In this document: one piece after another, positions 16,162 through 24,467 of the stretch
Numbering within the stretch: the stretch's first letter is position 1
How the letters are laid out: every line of letters starts with the position of its first letter
NCBI RefSeq assembly: GCF_009757775.1
Contig: NZ_RHLK01000001.1
Span: forward strand, 99,608 to 163,607
From: Paenibacillus lutrae
Lineage (GTDB): Bacteria > Bacillota > Bacilli > Paenibacillales > NBRC-103111
Length of the DNA stretch: 64,000 nucleotides
Reading direction: 5' to 3'
Translations under genes and position numbers: made by a program
The notes under the pieces: model-generated
The model's input: the letters and a program-made list of their open reading frames with translations, nothing else
Databases searched by the model: none
Told to the model about the DNA's origin: nothing

Positions 16162-17622
16162 CTAATGATTCCATGCGCGGCTGCTTTGTTTGTCAAACAC
16201 GACAAAGAGAGCAAATACGAGCAGGATGGCTCCAGTGAACACAAATCCCTCCATTATGGTGAAAGGCAGCCAGCCTATCACGGAAGAGCCGGCAACGACG
16301 CCCAGAGAGAAGAAGGCATAGAAGTATCCATATGCTTTTCCACGCAGCTCGGCGGTCGTAGCTTTGATAAGCATCGTATTGATAGACGGGAACAAGAACG
16401 CAAAGCCTACTCCATATAAACCTAATACGAGGTAAAGGGATAGGGTAATCGTCGATTGGCTGATAAGCAGTTGACTGAGTCCCATCAGACAAAGGCCGAT
16501 CGCCATTGTCCTGGCTGGGGCCACACGATCGAATATCCGATTAGTCGGGAGTACAAATACCAGAACAGCAATGATCCCGAAGGTGCTCATTAAAGTGCCG
16601 CTTAACTTCGAATCATAGCCAAGCGCTTGAACATGCAAGGGCAGCAAGTAAGCGATCACGCCTTGTGAGAACATTAAGAAAAAAGCCCCGCCATACGCCT
16701 TTAGTATTCCCAGATTGAAAAGCGAGCCGGATGTCTGATTACTAGAAGCGTCTTTCACCTTCTTGGATATTTTGAACTTTCTTAGAAAAATAGCCGATAG
16801 AAGGGTTAATACAAATCCTAAAATAGCCACACACGTAAAGACGAACGGAACGGAAGTTTTGCTTGCCATAATTCCGCTGAAAGCAGGGCCGATAATGGCG
16901 GCTAGGCCTACAAAAGTACCGGTGAAAGCAACTTTTTTGCCTTGCTGATCGTTTCCCGTTGTATTCGCAGAGAATGTAAATGCAGCAGGGACTATTAATC
17001 CCGAGACAAAGCCATGGATGATCCGGACCCCTATCAATAAATAAGGTTGATCGACAAAATGATAAAGCAGCAAAGCGATACTGGTTAAAAACAATCCGAC
17101 CATTAAAATCTTGAAAGGCCCGACCTTATCGGTCATAATTCCAGATAAAATATTGCCAATCGTATTGGTTAACGAATATAGACCCACAACAAATCCCGCA
17201 ATAAACGCACTGGCACCGACTGATGTCGCGAACGTGCTCATGACCGGCAGTTGGGTGAATAAATCAATAAAAGAAAAGAACACAATGCTATACACGATCA
17301 GAGCGTAATTAAAAGGCTTTACTTGATAGTGAGCCTGCGCCTTCTTCAGCCTCCAATCGAGCAAGAAATTGCCGAATGGCACGAAAGCTGCCAGGACTGC
17401 CGCGGCCGGCCATAAGAGACTCCACTGAATCCGGATTGCTGCATATAGGATAGCTAGTGCATACAGAGTGAAAATTCCCCCGTGAATGCTTCCGACAATC
17501 GTAACAGCTTGATCAATTCCCCAGATATATTTCATGGGCATAGCGATGCCTAGCAAGACTAATAATGAAATCCCGTCTAGAAGACCTGTTATACGTAACA
17601 TATGAATCGGATGTATCCGCAA
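16162..17622 (-). CDS. MFS transporter with N-terminal DUF3817 domain
   Basis: A 486-residue membrane protein. The first 95 residues match DUF3817 (MLRITGLLDGISLLVLLGIA, GSIHGGIFTLYALAI, GNFLLDWRLKK), three membrane helices that usually form a separate protein. From about residue 105 it is a 12-helix MFS permease of the YfcJ/arabinose-efflux style (SGIMTDKVGPFKILMVGL motif A, GVRIIHGFVSGLIVPAAFTF, LRGKAYGYFYAFFSLGVV). It is probably a drug or small-molecule exporter; the substrate is unknown. The fused DUF3817 may have come from an adjacent gene. The start ATG 17622 is preceded by AAGGAGC on the minus strand. Confidence 0.85.
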   Translation of the reverse strand: MRIHPIHMLRITGLLDGISLLVLLGIAMPMKYIWGIDQAVTIVGSIHGGIFTLYALAILYAAIRIQWSLLWPAAAVLAAFVPFGNFLLDWRLKKAQAHYQVKPFNYALIVYSIVFFSFIDLFTQLPVMSTFATSVGASAFIAGFVVGLYSLTNTIGNILSGIMTDKVGPFKILMVGLFLTSIALLLYHFVDQPYLLIGVRIIHGFVSGLIVPAAFTFSANTTGNDQQGKKVAFTGTFVGLAAIIGPAFSGIMASKTSVPFVFTCVAILGFVLTLLSAIFLRKFKISKKVKDASSNQTSGSLFNLGILKAYGGAFFLMFSQGVIAYLLPLHVQALGYDSKLSGTLMSTFGIIAVLVFVLPTNRIFDRVAPARTMAIGLCLMGLSQLLISQSTITLSLYLVLGLYGVGFAFLFPSINTMLIKATTAELRGKAYGYFYAFFSLGVVAGSSVIGWLPFTIMEGFVFTGAILLVFALFVVFDKQSSRAWNH

Positions 17623-17866
17623 CTTGTTAAGCTCCTTATTTGTAATTTGAACTGATTACTCTATCCTAACATTTTATTAGCCGAGTAAAACAGGATAGAT
17701 TTGGCGGAGTGAAAATTCTATAACAAGAAAGCGATTGCATTTCAATTGAAAGGTCGCGAAAGCCGCAGTTTCTCAAGAATCCGCACTAATGTGGCGAATT
17801 TTTAAATTTTATGCCGCTTAGTCTTTCTTATCATTTTGAAGAAACCTGACAATCGTTTAGCTAGAA

Positions 17867-17896
17867 AATAACCTTGACCAGTTGGTCAAGGTTATT
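17867..17896 (-). terminator. Terminator of the first arylamine N-acetyltransferase gene
   Basis: A perfect 14-bp inverted repeat, AATAACCTTGACCA / TGGTCAAGGTTATT, begins 7 bases after the stop of the minus-strand nat gene and runs into TTTCT on that strand. Confidence 0.85.
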
Positions 17897-17902
17897 AGGA
17901 AT

Positions 17903-18679
17903 TCATCTATCAAAATGTTGTTTCAAAAGTTCTCTAAATCTTACGGAGTCAATCTTCTCTTTGGTAACGTCACCATGCTCCCGGATTGTTAGTGATGTGT
18001 CCGATAGGGTTACGCTCCCCCGCTCTGTTTGTTTCGTAATCAAAGGGTGTGTATTAAACGGAGATTCCGGGTGCTGGGCGATAATTGTCTGCACGCTGTT
18101 AAGTTCCGATACATCCGCAATAGGCAGTCCAGAATGGAATGCATACCCGACCTTCCAATCGGAGTCCTTATATCTCAGTTTCATTTCGAAGATAAAGTCT
18201 CCATACTCGCTGTTCACTCTCTTAGTCCGGAAATCCCCGTTCATGGACGTTATCATTTCTCCGTTCAGAGGAACAGGCTTAAGCGGCAAATTGCCTCCGA
18301 ATCCCGTATCAACCAGATAAGTTTGTTCGTTATGAGTCAGCAGGATCGTGGCATGAGTTCTTCCAAAAGGGGCATAGCTATGGGTGTCGTGATTGTACAC
18401 AATAGCTCGCGTGAGAACAGCGTCAAAGCCTTGATCGATTAAAAAGAAATAGAGAATCGTGTTCAGTTCATAACAAAGGCCGCCTTCTTGCTGCACGAAT
18501 ATTTTATTCATTAAGTTATCTTTAGTAATCTCACGGGTCCTGTTCTCCATAATACTCAAATTTTCAAAAGGGATATTCCTCGGCATTAATTCCAGAATGT
18601 TAGTTAAACTGGCGAAAGAAATCGGTTCATGGGCCGGAAATCCGATTCGTTGACGAAACCGTGTATTAAGCTCACTCAC
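17903..18679 (-). CDS. Arylamine N-acetyltransferase (first copy)
   Basis: A 258-residue NAT family enzyme that acetylates arylamines or arylhydrazines from acetyl-CoA. The catalytic triad is visible: Cys69 in GGLCYELN, His109 in GRTHATILL and Asp124 in LVDTGFGGN. IPFENLSI near residue 36 is also typical. GTG 18679 is chosen because GGAGG lies 8 bases upstream; a GTG 15 bases earlier overlaps that site. It is transcribed away from the MocR gene, and a shared promoter region with inverted repeats lies between. A second NAT lies at 42206-42997. Confidence 0.9.
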   Translation of the reverse strand: MSELNTRFRQRIGFPAHEPISFASLTNILELMPRNIPFENLSIMENRTREITKDNLMNKIFVQQEGGLCYELNTILYFFLIDQGFDAVLTRAIVYNHDTHSYAPFGRTHATILLTHNEQTYLVDTGFGGNLPLKPVPLNGEMITSMNGDFRTKRVNSEYGDFIFEMKLRYKDSDWKVGYAFHSGLPIADVSELNSVQTIIAQHPESPFNTHPLITKQTERGSVTLSDTSLTIREHGDVTKEKIDSVRFRELLKQHFDR

Positions 18680-18817
18680 TAGACATGCCTCCACTATGTA
18701 CTTCGAATATATTTCATTTCGCTTTCCTTACAAAATTGGGGATTTCGTTCGCGAACTTCTACCGGTATCTGAATGATAAAGTGTTTTCAAGCTGCGGACA
18801 ATATCCTATCAGGTTAA

Positions 18818-18831
18818 CTGTACCGATACAG
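18818..18831. promoter_or_regulatory. CTGTA-N4-TACAG inverted repeat, possible MocR operator
   Basis: CTGTA (18818-18822) and TACAG (18827-18831) flank CCGA. The repeat covers the -35 position relative to a good TATAAT at 18845-18850 ahead of the MocR gene. No consensus -35 is seen, which fits an activated promoter. A second palindrome, GTTCGCGAAC (18747-18756), lies nearer the divergent nat gene. Assignment to MocR is inferred from position. Confidence 0.45.
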
Positions 18832-18874
18832 ATAAGAAATGATTTATAATAGATGAAGATAAGGGGGGAGTTAT

Positions 18875-20227
18875 CTGAGAAAATACATGTCTTTTCTTTC
18901 CGATCTCGAGCAGAAAATTACGGAAGGACATTACGGCCCCGGTCAGAAACTGCCTTCCGTCCGCAGTGCGGCCAAGCTCTACGGATTCAGCATCAGCACC
19001 GTTATACGGGCTTACGCGGAACTGGAGAAGAAGCATGCCATTTATTCGGTACCGCAAAGCGGTTATTACGTGGTAGGCAAGCCGGAAGAATCGGACCTAA
19101 CAGAGAATTCCCCGATTGATTTTGCCTCGGCGCTGCCGGATTTAAATGTGTTCCCCTACTTGGACTTTCAACATTGCTTGAACAAAGCGATTGATACCTA
19201 CAAGTCTCAATTGTTCACGTATGGGGATGAGAAAGGGCTGGAGAAGCTCCGGTACACACTATCTTCATATTTGGCGGGCGATCAAGTGTTTGCGGACCCG
19301 CAGCAGATCGTGCTTACGTCGGGAATACAGCAGGCACTCGGTATTTTAGCGAAGATGCCGTTTCCGAACGGGAAATCGGTTATCCTTCTTGAGCAGCCCA
19401 GTTACGATATTTATATGCGGTTTCTTGAAGAGGAAGGCATACCGGTTTGCGGAATCGCTCGTACGGCGGATGGGATTGATTTGCATGAATTGGAAGAGAA
19501 ATTCAAATGCGGCGGGATTAAGTTTTTCTATACGATGTCCAGGTATCACAATCCACTCGGAACCTCGTACAGCGCACAGGAGAGAAAAACGATAGCCCGG
19601 CTGGCCGGCAAATACGACGTGTATATTGTAGAGGACGATTATATGGCTGATTTGAGCGAAAATCAGAAGTTTGATCCGATCTATGCATACAACCGGACTT
19701 CTCATGTCGTTTATTTGAAAAGCTTCTCGAAGATCATTTTTCCAGGCTTGCGGCTGGGCGCGGCTGTATTGCCGGATAGCTTGCTTAAGACGTTTCACGC
19801 CTGCAAAAGATATGCGGACACTTCACTATTATCGCAAGCGGCACTTGAAGTGTACATCAAGAACGGAATGTACCAGCGGCACAAGCACAAAATATCCAGC
19901 CAATACAAGGAAAGAATTCGTGTTTTGAATGAAGCGGTAGAGCGGTACAATGAGAAAGGAATGATTGGAGTATCCAACGTTAATTCGGGTATGTACGTAC
20001 AGTTTAAACTGCCGCAAACCGTAAATCTGGAACGGCTGATAAAACGGCTCGCAGCGAGAAACATCCGCGTTGTCTCCGGGAAACGATTTTATTTAACCTC
20101 GTACCTGAAGCGGGAAAAGTTTCTGCGGATCAGCGTCTCACGTGCGCAGCCGGCTCAAATCGATGATGGAGTCCGTGCAATCTTCGAAGAGGTAAGGCTG
20201 GAAGTATCCAGCCCTCACTTATCTTAA
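18875..20227 (+). CDS. MocR/GntR regulator with aminotransferase-like domain
   Basis: A 450-residue regulator. Residues 1-70 are a GntR-type winged helix (KYMSFLSDLEQKITEGHYGP, GQKLPSVRSAAKLYGFSIST). Residues about 90-440 are a fold-type I PLP domain with SRYHNPLGTSYS and the PLP lysine in VYLKSFSKIIFPGLRLG. Such proteins bind PLP as a sensor and act on neighbouring genes. The start is uncertain. ATG 18887 lies 16 bases after GGGGGGAG, too far. In-frame CTG 18875 lies 4 to 6 bases after it and restores the KYM residues usual in MocR starts. Target genes are unknown; it is divergent from nat. Confidence 0.85.
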   Translation: MRKYMSFLSDLEQKITEGHYGPGQKLPSVRSAAKLYGFSISTVIRAYAELEKKHAIYSVPQSGYYVVGKPEESDLTENSPIDFASALPDLNVFPYLDFQHCLNKAIDTYKSQLFTYGDEKGLEKLRYTLSSYLAGDQVFADPQQIVLTSGIQQALGILAKMPFPNGKSVILLEQPSYDIYMRFLEEEGIPVCGIARTADGIDLHELEEKFKCGGIKFFYTMSRYHNPLGTSYSAQERKTIARLAGKYDVYIVEDDYMADLSENQKFDPIYAYNRTSHVVYLKSFSKIIFPGLRLGAAVLPDSLLKTFHACKRYADTSLLSQAALEVYIKNGMYQRHKHKISSQYKERIRVLNEAVERYNEKGMIGVSNVNSGMYVQFKLPQTVNLERLIKRLAARNIRVVSGKRFYLTSYLKREKFLRISVSRAQPAQIDDGVRAIFEEVRLEVSSPHLS

Positions 20228-20260
20228 TTACTTCTGCTTCGGATAGGATCACAGCGTATT

Positions 20261-21253
20261 TCAATTCCCGCCGTTCTGATACAGGGGGGCAATGCGGTCT
20301 ATCCGGTTTGTCCAGATCCCGCCCGTAAAGCCGCCGGGGAGGCGCTGTATATCCTGGGGAGTATCAAATCCGCTTGAGAAATCGCTGCCGCTGCCTCCGA
20401 CCACGATAACGCGGGTGTTAGCCCGATCCATCCGGCTGAGCAATCGGTCCGGCCATCCCCACAGCCAAGGGGCGATTTTCTCGGGGATGTGCAGCTGCGT
20501 GTTCTCGCATGCGGAAGGCATGTATCCGGTCCATCCGGCCGCCAAGTAGGGAAGCAGGCAGCTTTTCATCGTTGCCAGAGACATGACCCGGATGCCGGGG
20601 AGGCTTGATTGAAGAGCTGCGATAGGCTCATCGCCGCCATACACGGTAAGCTGCTGCAGTCGATTGTCCGGCAAAGTCTCCAAATACCGGGCTAACTGAC
20701 CACCTTCTTGCGGATCATTGCTTTTTATATGAATCAGGAACGGCTGATCGGGAAAATAAGCAAGAACTTCTTCAAGCGATGGCATCAGGCCTATTCCTTG
20801 TCCGCGAAACGGGTAGGTCTGTCCTTGATCGGCGGTATATCCGTATCCGATATCCATTTTCTTTAATTCCGCCAGAGTAAAGTCACCGACCTTGCCTTGC
20901 ATGTTCGTCCGGCAGTCCAGTGTCCAGTCGTGAAATACGGCAAATTGTCCGTCTTTGGTCGGCTTGATATCCAGTTCAACGATGTCTGCTCCGGCTCTAA
21001 AAGCAGCTTCCATAGATGGAATCGTATTCTCCAGGAAAGGATGCTCCGGTTCATAAATCCGTTCAGCCGTACAGGTATCTCCCGTGATGCCTTCCATGGT
21101 AAAGGTCTGGGCAAGCCCCCGGTGAGCGAGAAGAAGGGGCGCTCCGCTGCGTTGTTCCGTAAAGAAAGAGCTGTTATTCAAATAAACAAAGACGAAAAGT
21201 AAAAGAAGAAAGAGCACGAGCTTACTTTTGATTATACGTACGAATCGTTTCAT
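20261..21253 (-). CDS. Membrane-anchored glycerophosphodiester phosphodiesterase
   Basis: A 330-residue protein. The N-terminus has one membrane segment (SKLVLFLLLLFVFVYLN), so the enzyme faces outward. The GDPD TIM barrel shows LLAHRG near residue 53, ELDIKPTKDG and FHDWTLDCRT, which hold the metal- and phosphate-binding Glu, Asp and His residues. It hydrolyses glycerophosphodiesters to glycerol-3-phosphate and an alcohol. The C-terminal half (IRVMSLATMKSCLLPYLAAG, TNRIDRIAPL) is closer to the membrane-bound GDPD subgroup. ATG 21253 is chosen because GGAGGG lies 8 bases upstream; the longer frame has no ribosome site. Confidence 0.9.
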   Translation of the reverse strand: MKRFVRIIKSKLVLFLLLLFVFVYLNNSSFFTEQRSGAPLLLAHRGLAQTFTMEGITGDTCTAERIYEPEHPFLENTIPSMEAAFRAGADIVELDIKPTKDGQFAVFHDWTLDCRTNMQGKVGDFTLAELKKMDIGYGYTADQGQTYPFRGQGIGLMPSLEEVLAYFPDQPFLIHIKSNDPQEGGQLARYLETLPDNRLQQLTVYGGDEPIAALQSSLPGIRVMSLATMKSCLLPYLAAGWTGYMPSACENTQLHIPEKIAPWLWGWPDRLLSRMDRANTRVIVVGGSGSDFSSGFDTPQDIQRLPGGFTGGIWTNRIDRIAPLYQNGGN

Positions 21254-21391
21254 GATTTCCCTCCGAAATCCAACCACCTTTCTTCCACTATAACGTATTG
21301 AAAAGAAAAAATCAGGCAAAGAGACGATGCGCAATGAATTCAATTGTTCACGTATCTCAGAGAACCGATCCAGTCAAGGAGGTGCATTCAA

Positions 21392-22294
21392 GTGACATTG
21401 CAACAACTGAAATATGTGATCGAGGCAGCGAACCGGGGATCGATGAATGAGGCGGCGAAGCGCTTGTTCATCTCACAGCCCAGCTTGTCGAGTGCCATCA
21501 AAGATCTGGAGGAAGAGCTTCAGATTGTGATCTTTGAACGCACGAATAAAGGAATTTCCTTGTCCGTGGAGGGGGCGGAGTTTCTCGGGTACGCCAGGCA
21601 GGTTATCGAACAGGCCGAGCTGCTGGAAAGTCATTATCTGGGTGCCAAACCTTCTCCACAGCATTTCTCGGTGTCGACCCAGCACTATGCTTTTGCGGTG
21701 AATGCCTTTGTGAATCTGGTTAGGGAATATGGCCAGCAAGAATACGAATTCGCTTTGCGTGAGACCAAAACGTTTGAAATTATCGAAGATGTGAAGAGTA
21801 TGCGCAGCGAGATCGGAATTTTATATCTCAACGAATTCAATTCGAAAGTCATCCATAAGCTGCTTAAATCGGCCAGTCTTGAGTTCAACAGTTTATTTAC
21901 GGCGAAGCCTCATATCTTCATCAGTATTCATAATCCGCTTGCCAAGCAGTCCATCGTTACCATCGATCAGCTGCATCACTATCCGTATTTGTCGTTCGAA
22001 CAGGGAGAATACAATTCCTTTCATTTCTCCGAGGAAATTCTCAGTACACTGTCCCATCCCAAAAGCATCCGGGTCAATGACCGGGCCACGCTCTTTAATC
22101 TGCTGATCGGATTGAACGGATATACCATTTCTACCGGGGTGCTCAGCTCCGATTTGAATGGCAATGATATTATTCCAGTGCCTCTGGACTGTGACGAAAC
22201 GATTAAAGTCGGCTGGATTTGCCATAAAAACATCGCATTATCCAAGCTTGCCCTCGCTTATGTAGAGGCTTTGAAGCAAGCCACGGCTTACTAA
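21392..22294 (+). CDS. LysR family regulator
   Basis: A 300-residue LysR-type regulator. The N-terminal helix-turn-helix is clear (LQQLKYVIEAANRGSMNEAA, KRLFISQPSLSSAIKDLEEE), and the remainder is the periplasmic-binding-like effector domain. The start is GTG 21392, decided by AAGGAGGTG 10 bases upstream. It precedes the MetE-like gene by 117 bp on the same strand, with an inverted repeat between. This suggests control of sulfur or methionine metabolism, as for CysL/CmbR-type LysR proteins. That target is inferred. Confidence 0.9.
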   Translation: MTLQQLKYVIEAANRGSMNEAAKRLFISQPSLSSAIKDLEEELQIVIFERTNKGISLSVEGAEFLGYARQVIEQAELLESHYLGAKPSPQHFSVSTQHYAFAVNAFVNLVREYGQQEYEFALRETKTFEIIEDVKSMRSEIGILYLNEFNSKVIHKLLKSASLEFNSLFTAKPHIFISIHNPLAKQSIVTIDQLHHYPYLSFEQGEYNSFHFSEEILSTLSHPKSIRVNDRATLFNLLIGLNGYTISTGVLSSDLNGNDIIPVPLDCDETIKVGWICHKNIALSKLALAYVEALKQATAY

Positions 22295-22330
22295 TTTACT
22301 TGTTATAGTCTTAGGTTATATCTAGATAAA

Positions 22331-22353
22331 GTTATTTGGTGTTACGCTATAAC
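22331..22353. promoter_or_regulatory. Possible LysR-binding site ahead of the MetE-like gene
   Basis: GTTAT (22331-22335) and ATAAC (22349-22353) form an inverted repeat 13 bases apart. This is similar to LysR boxes (T-N11-A type) and lies about 60 bases upstream of the MetE-like start. Confidence 0.4.
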
Positions 22354-22411
22354 TGAACATTCGTGATATCTTTCTTGTAACAAATAAGAATGACTAAAGG
22401 AGCTAACACGA

Positions 22412-23548
22412 ATGAGCAATCTGACACACACGGCATCACAAAGAACGGTAACCCCTTTCAGATACGATACGGTTGGCAGTTTTCTGCGTCCGCTGGCGCT
22501 AAAGGAAGCGCGGAGTAAATTCCAGAATAATGAGATTTCTGGAGATGAATTGAAGAGAATTGAAGATGAAGAGATTATCAAGCTGGTAGAGAAGCAGAAG
22601 GCAGTGGGACTAAAAGCAGTTACGGATGGTGAGTTCAGACGTTCCTGGTGGCATCTTGATTTTATGTGGGGGCTGGACGGTGTAGAGAAGGCTCTTGTCG
22701 AGAAGGGCTATCAGTTTCAGGGAATTGAGACTAGGGCGGAGACGGCCCGTTTGACCGGCAGAATCGGATTTTCCGCACACCCGTTTGTCGAGCACTTCAA
22801 ATTTCTGAGAAGTGTCGCAGGCGAAGAAACAATCGCGCGCCAGACTATTCCCGCTCCCGCACAATTTCTGGCCGAGCTGCAGCGTGCAGAGAACAAAGCG
22901 AGTACGGATGCTTATTACAGCAGTACGGACGAGCTCGCAGCAGACATTGCGAAGGCCTACAATGCCGCCATCCGCGCCTTCTATGAGGCAGGCTGCCGCA
23001 GCTTGCAGCTTGATGATTGCACTTGGGGAATGCTCTGCGATAAGAACTACTGGGAAGCGAGGCAAGAGGAGGGAGTCGATGTAGCTGAACTCGCGAAGCT
23101 CTATGCGCGTGTCAATCAAGAAGCGATCACGGGCCTTCCTTCCGATCTCATCATTACCACTCATGTATGCCGCGGGAATTACCATTCCACCTGGGCATCC
23201 TCGGGCGGTTATGAGCCCGTAGCGGAAACCCTTTTTGGAATCGCTCATATAGACGGTTATTATCTGGAATTTGATACAGATCGTGCGGGTGATTTTGGAC
23301 CGCTGCAATATCTGAAAGATCAGCAGGTTGTGCTCGGACTGTTCTCCTCCAAAACAGGCCAGCTGGAAGAGAAGAAGGAAATCATCGACCGGATCAGGGA
23401 AGCCGCGAAGATTGTGGATCTCAATCACATTTGCCTCAGCCCGCAATGCGGATTCGCTTCCACGGAGGAAGGCAATATTTTGACGGAAGAAGAGCAGTGG
23501 AACAAGCTTGCTTTCATCAAAGAAATTGCCGAGGAAATCTGGAAGTAA
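22412..23548 (+). CDS. MetE-like cobalamin-independent methyltransferase (YxjG/YxjH type)
   Basis: A 378-residue protein corresponding to the C-terminal catalytic half of MetE only. It has TPFRYDTVGSFLRP and VTDGEFRRSWWHLDFMWG at the start, LQLDDCTWGMLCD in the middle, and zinc-ligand regions TTHVCRGNY and LSPQCGFASTEEG. B. subtilis YxjG and YxjH belong to the same group. It probably moves a methyl group to a thiol such as homocysteine, though the donor for these short forms is not settled. The start ATG 22412 has AAAGGAGC upstream. There is no S-box leader; a LysR gene precedes it and probably regulates it. Confidence 0.9.
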   Translation: MSNLTHTASQRTVTPFRYDTVGSFLRPLALKEARSKFQNNEISGDELKRIEDEEIIKLVEKQKAVGLKAVTDGEFRRSWWHLDFMWGLDGVEKALVEKGYQFQGIETRAETARLTGRIGFSAHPFVEHFKFLRSVAGEETIARQTIPAPAQFLAELQRAENKASTDAYYSSTDELAADIAKAYNAAIRAFYEAGCRSLQLDDCTWGMLCDKNYWEARQEEGVDVAELAKLYARVNQEAITGLPSDLIITTHVCRGNYHSTWASSGGYEPVAETLFGIAHIDGYYLEFDTDRAGDFGPLQYLKDQQVVLGLFSSKTGQLEEKKEIIDRIREAAKIVDLNHICLSPQCGFASTEEGNILTEEEQWNKLAFIKEIAEEIWK

Positions 23549-23654
23549 GGGCAATGCTCCCGCTTTAACTTGTTAACTCAGCTGAATAGGACGGAAGGCA
23601 AGGACTCGTTAGTAAATGGATCCTCCACTGCCCCAACTTTAACCTTAAAATCCT

Positions 23655-23681
23655 AAAACCACGCAATTGAGCGTGGTTTTT
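23655..23681 (+). terminator. Terminator after the MetE-like gene
   Basis: AAAACCACGC and GCGTGGTTTT flank AATTGA, with T's following. Confidence 0.88.
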
Positions 23682-23787
23682 GCTTTGGTAAGAAGATCCG
23701 GTGAAGACCTCGCTTGCGATTTGATCACGCGCTCATTCAAATTTTTCAAAAATCCGCTGAATCGGATCATCCTTTGAAGTAAAATAG

Positions 23788-23813
23788 TGAACATCTATTG
23801 GAATAGATGTTCA
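23788..23813. repeat. 26-bp near-perfect palindrome
   Basis: TGAACATCTATT and AATAGATGTTCA form 12-bp arms around GG. It lies about 145 bases upstream of the start of the gene at 23957 and next to a TAAAAT that could be a -10. Such symmetry is typical of a dimeric repressor site. No regulator gene lies beside it. Confidence 0.85.
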
Positions 23814-23956
23814 ATAATGGTAGAAACATGGTTTATTACATGGTAGTGTCTAAAGGTATGGTCATCGAGTTACCGAAAGAAAAAACGTTTAATTCTTGCA
23901 ATCATCCCGATATTCAACGAAAAAGTAGTCTGTGTTTGAGGCAGAAGGAGGTTACC

Positions 23957-24370
23957 TTGGATCGTTCTTTACAAACATCAGATCTCGAAAAACTGATTTT
24001 CAACAAAAAATATTGGCAGTATACCGGTGGTGATGTGGATCTTTTCGTCAAAGGGAGTGAAAAAGGTCCGGATGAGCATTATCTGGCTATGGCGCGGGAA
24101 ATTGTTTCGAATATGGAGACTCATATGGAATCTGCCGTGGGTTTCCTCAAGCACTTTCTCAAGCTGGAAGGCGAGTGGTCTCTTTATACCGCAGACTTCG
24201 GCTGCTGCTGCAGCTGCGTTTCCCATGATTTCGAGTTCACGATTGAATTCGAGGAACCGGGTGATCCGTACAAATTCGTCTATACCTATTTTGTGGTTAG
24301 TTTTGATATCCAGAAATTCGGCAGGGAACCCTATGTGAAGCCGCAGCGCATTGAAATCGGCTTCAGATAG
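23957..24370 (+). CDS. Cys-cluster hypothetical protein
   Basis: A 137-residue protein I do not recognise. It opens LDRSLQTSDLEKLIFNKKYW and carries a tight cysteine cluster, GCCCSCVSH, near residue 83, followed by alternating beta strands (FEFTIEFEEPGDPYKFVYTY). The four cysteines could bind a metal, but no partner motif is visible. The start is TTG 23957, chosen for AGAAGGAGG 7 bases upstream; earlier in-frame starts have no ribosome site. It stands alone between a terminator and the M29 aminopeptidase. Confidence 0.65.
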   Translation: MDRSLQTSDLEKLIFNKKYWQYTGGDVDLFVKGSEKGPDEHYLAMAREIVSNMETHMESAVGFLKHFLKLEGEWSLYTADFGCCCSCVSHDFEFTIEFEEPGDPYKFVYTYFVVSFDIQKFGREPYVKPQRIEIGFR

Positions 24371-24467
24371 TCCCGGATTTTTAACCAAGGGTTAAAAAAT
24401 TGATTTAAAGCAGGAATTTGTCCTATACTGTTGTAATAATTAAAGACAAATAGCCGGGAGGATTGTT

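Noticed and set aside
22295-22411. S-box (SAM riboswitch) ahead of the MetE-like gene
   Set aside because: The 117-bp gap is too short and lacks the S-box core; there is no terminator hairpin. LysR control is more likely.
22610-23554. A 314-residue minus-strand open frame opposite the MetE-like gene
   Set aside because: Antisense shadow without a start signal or domain.
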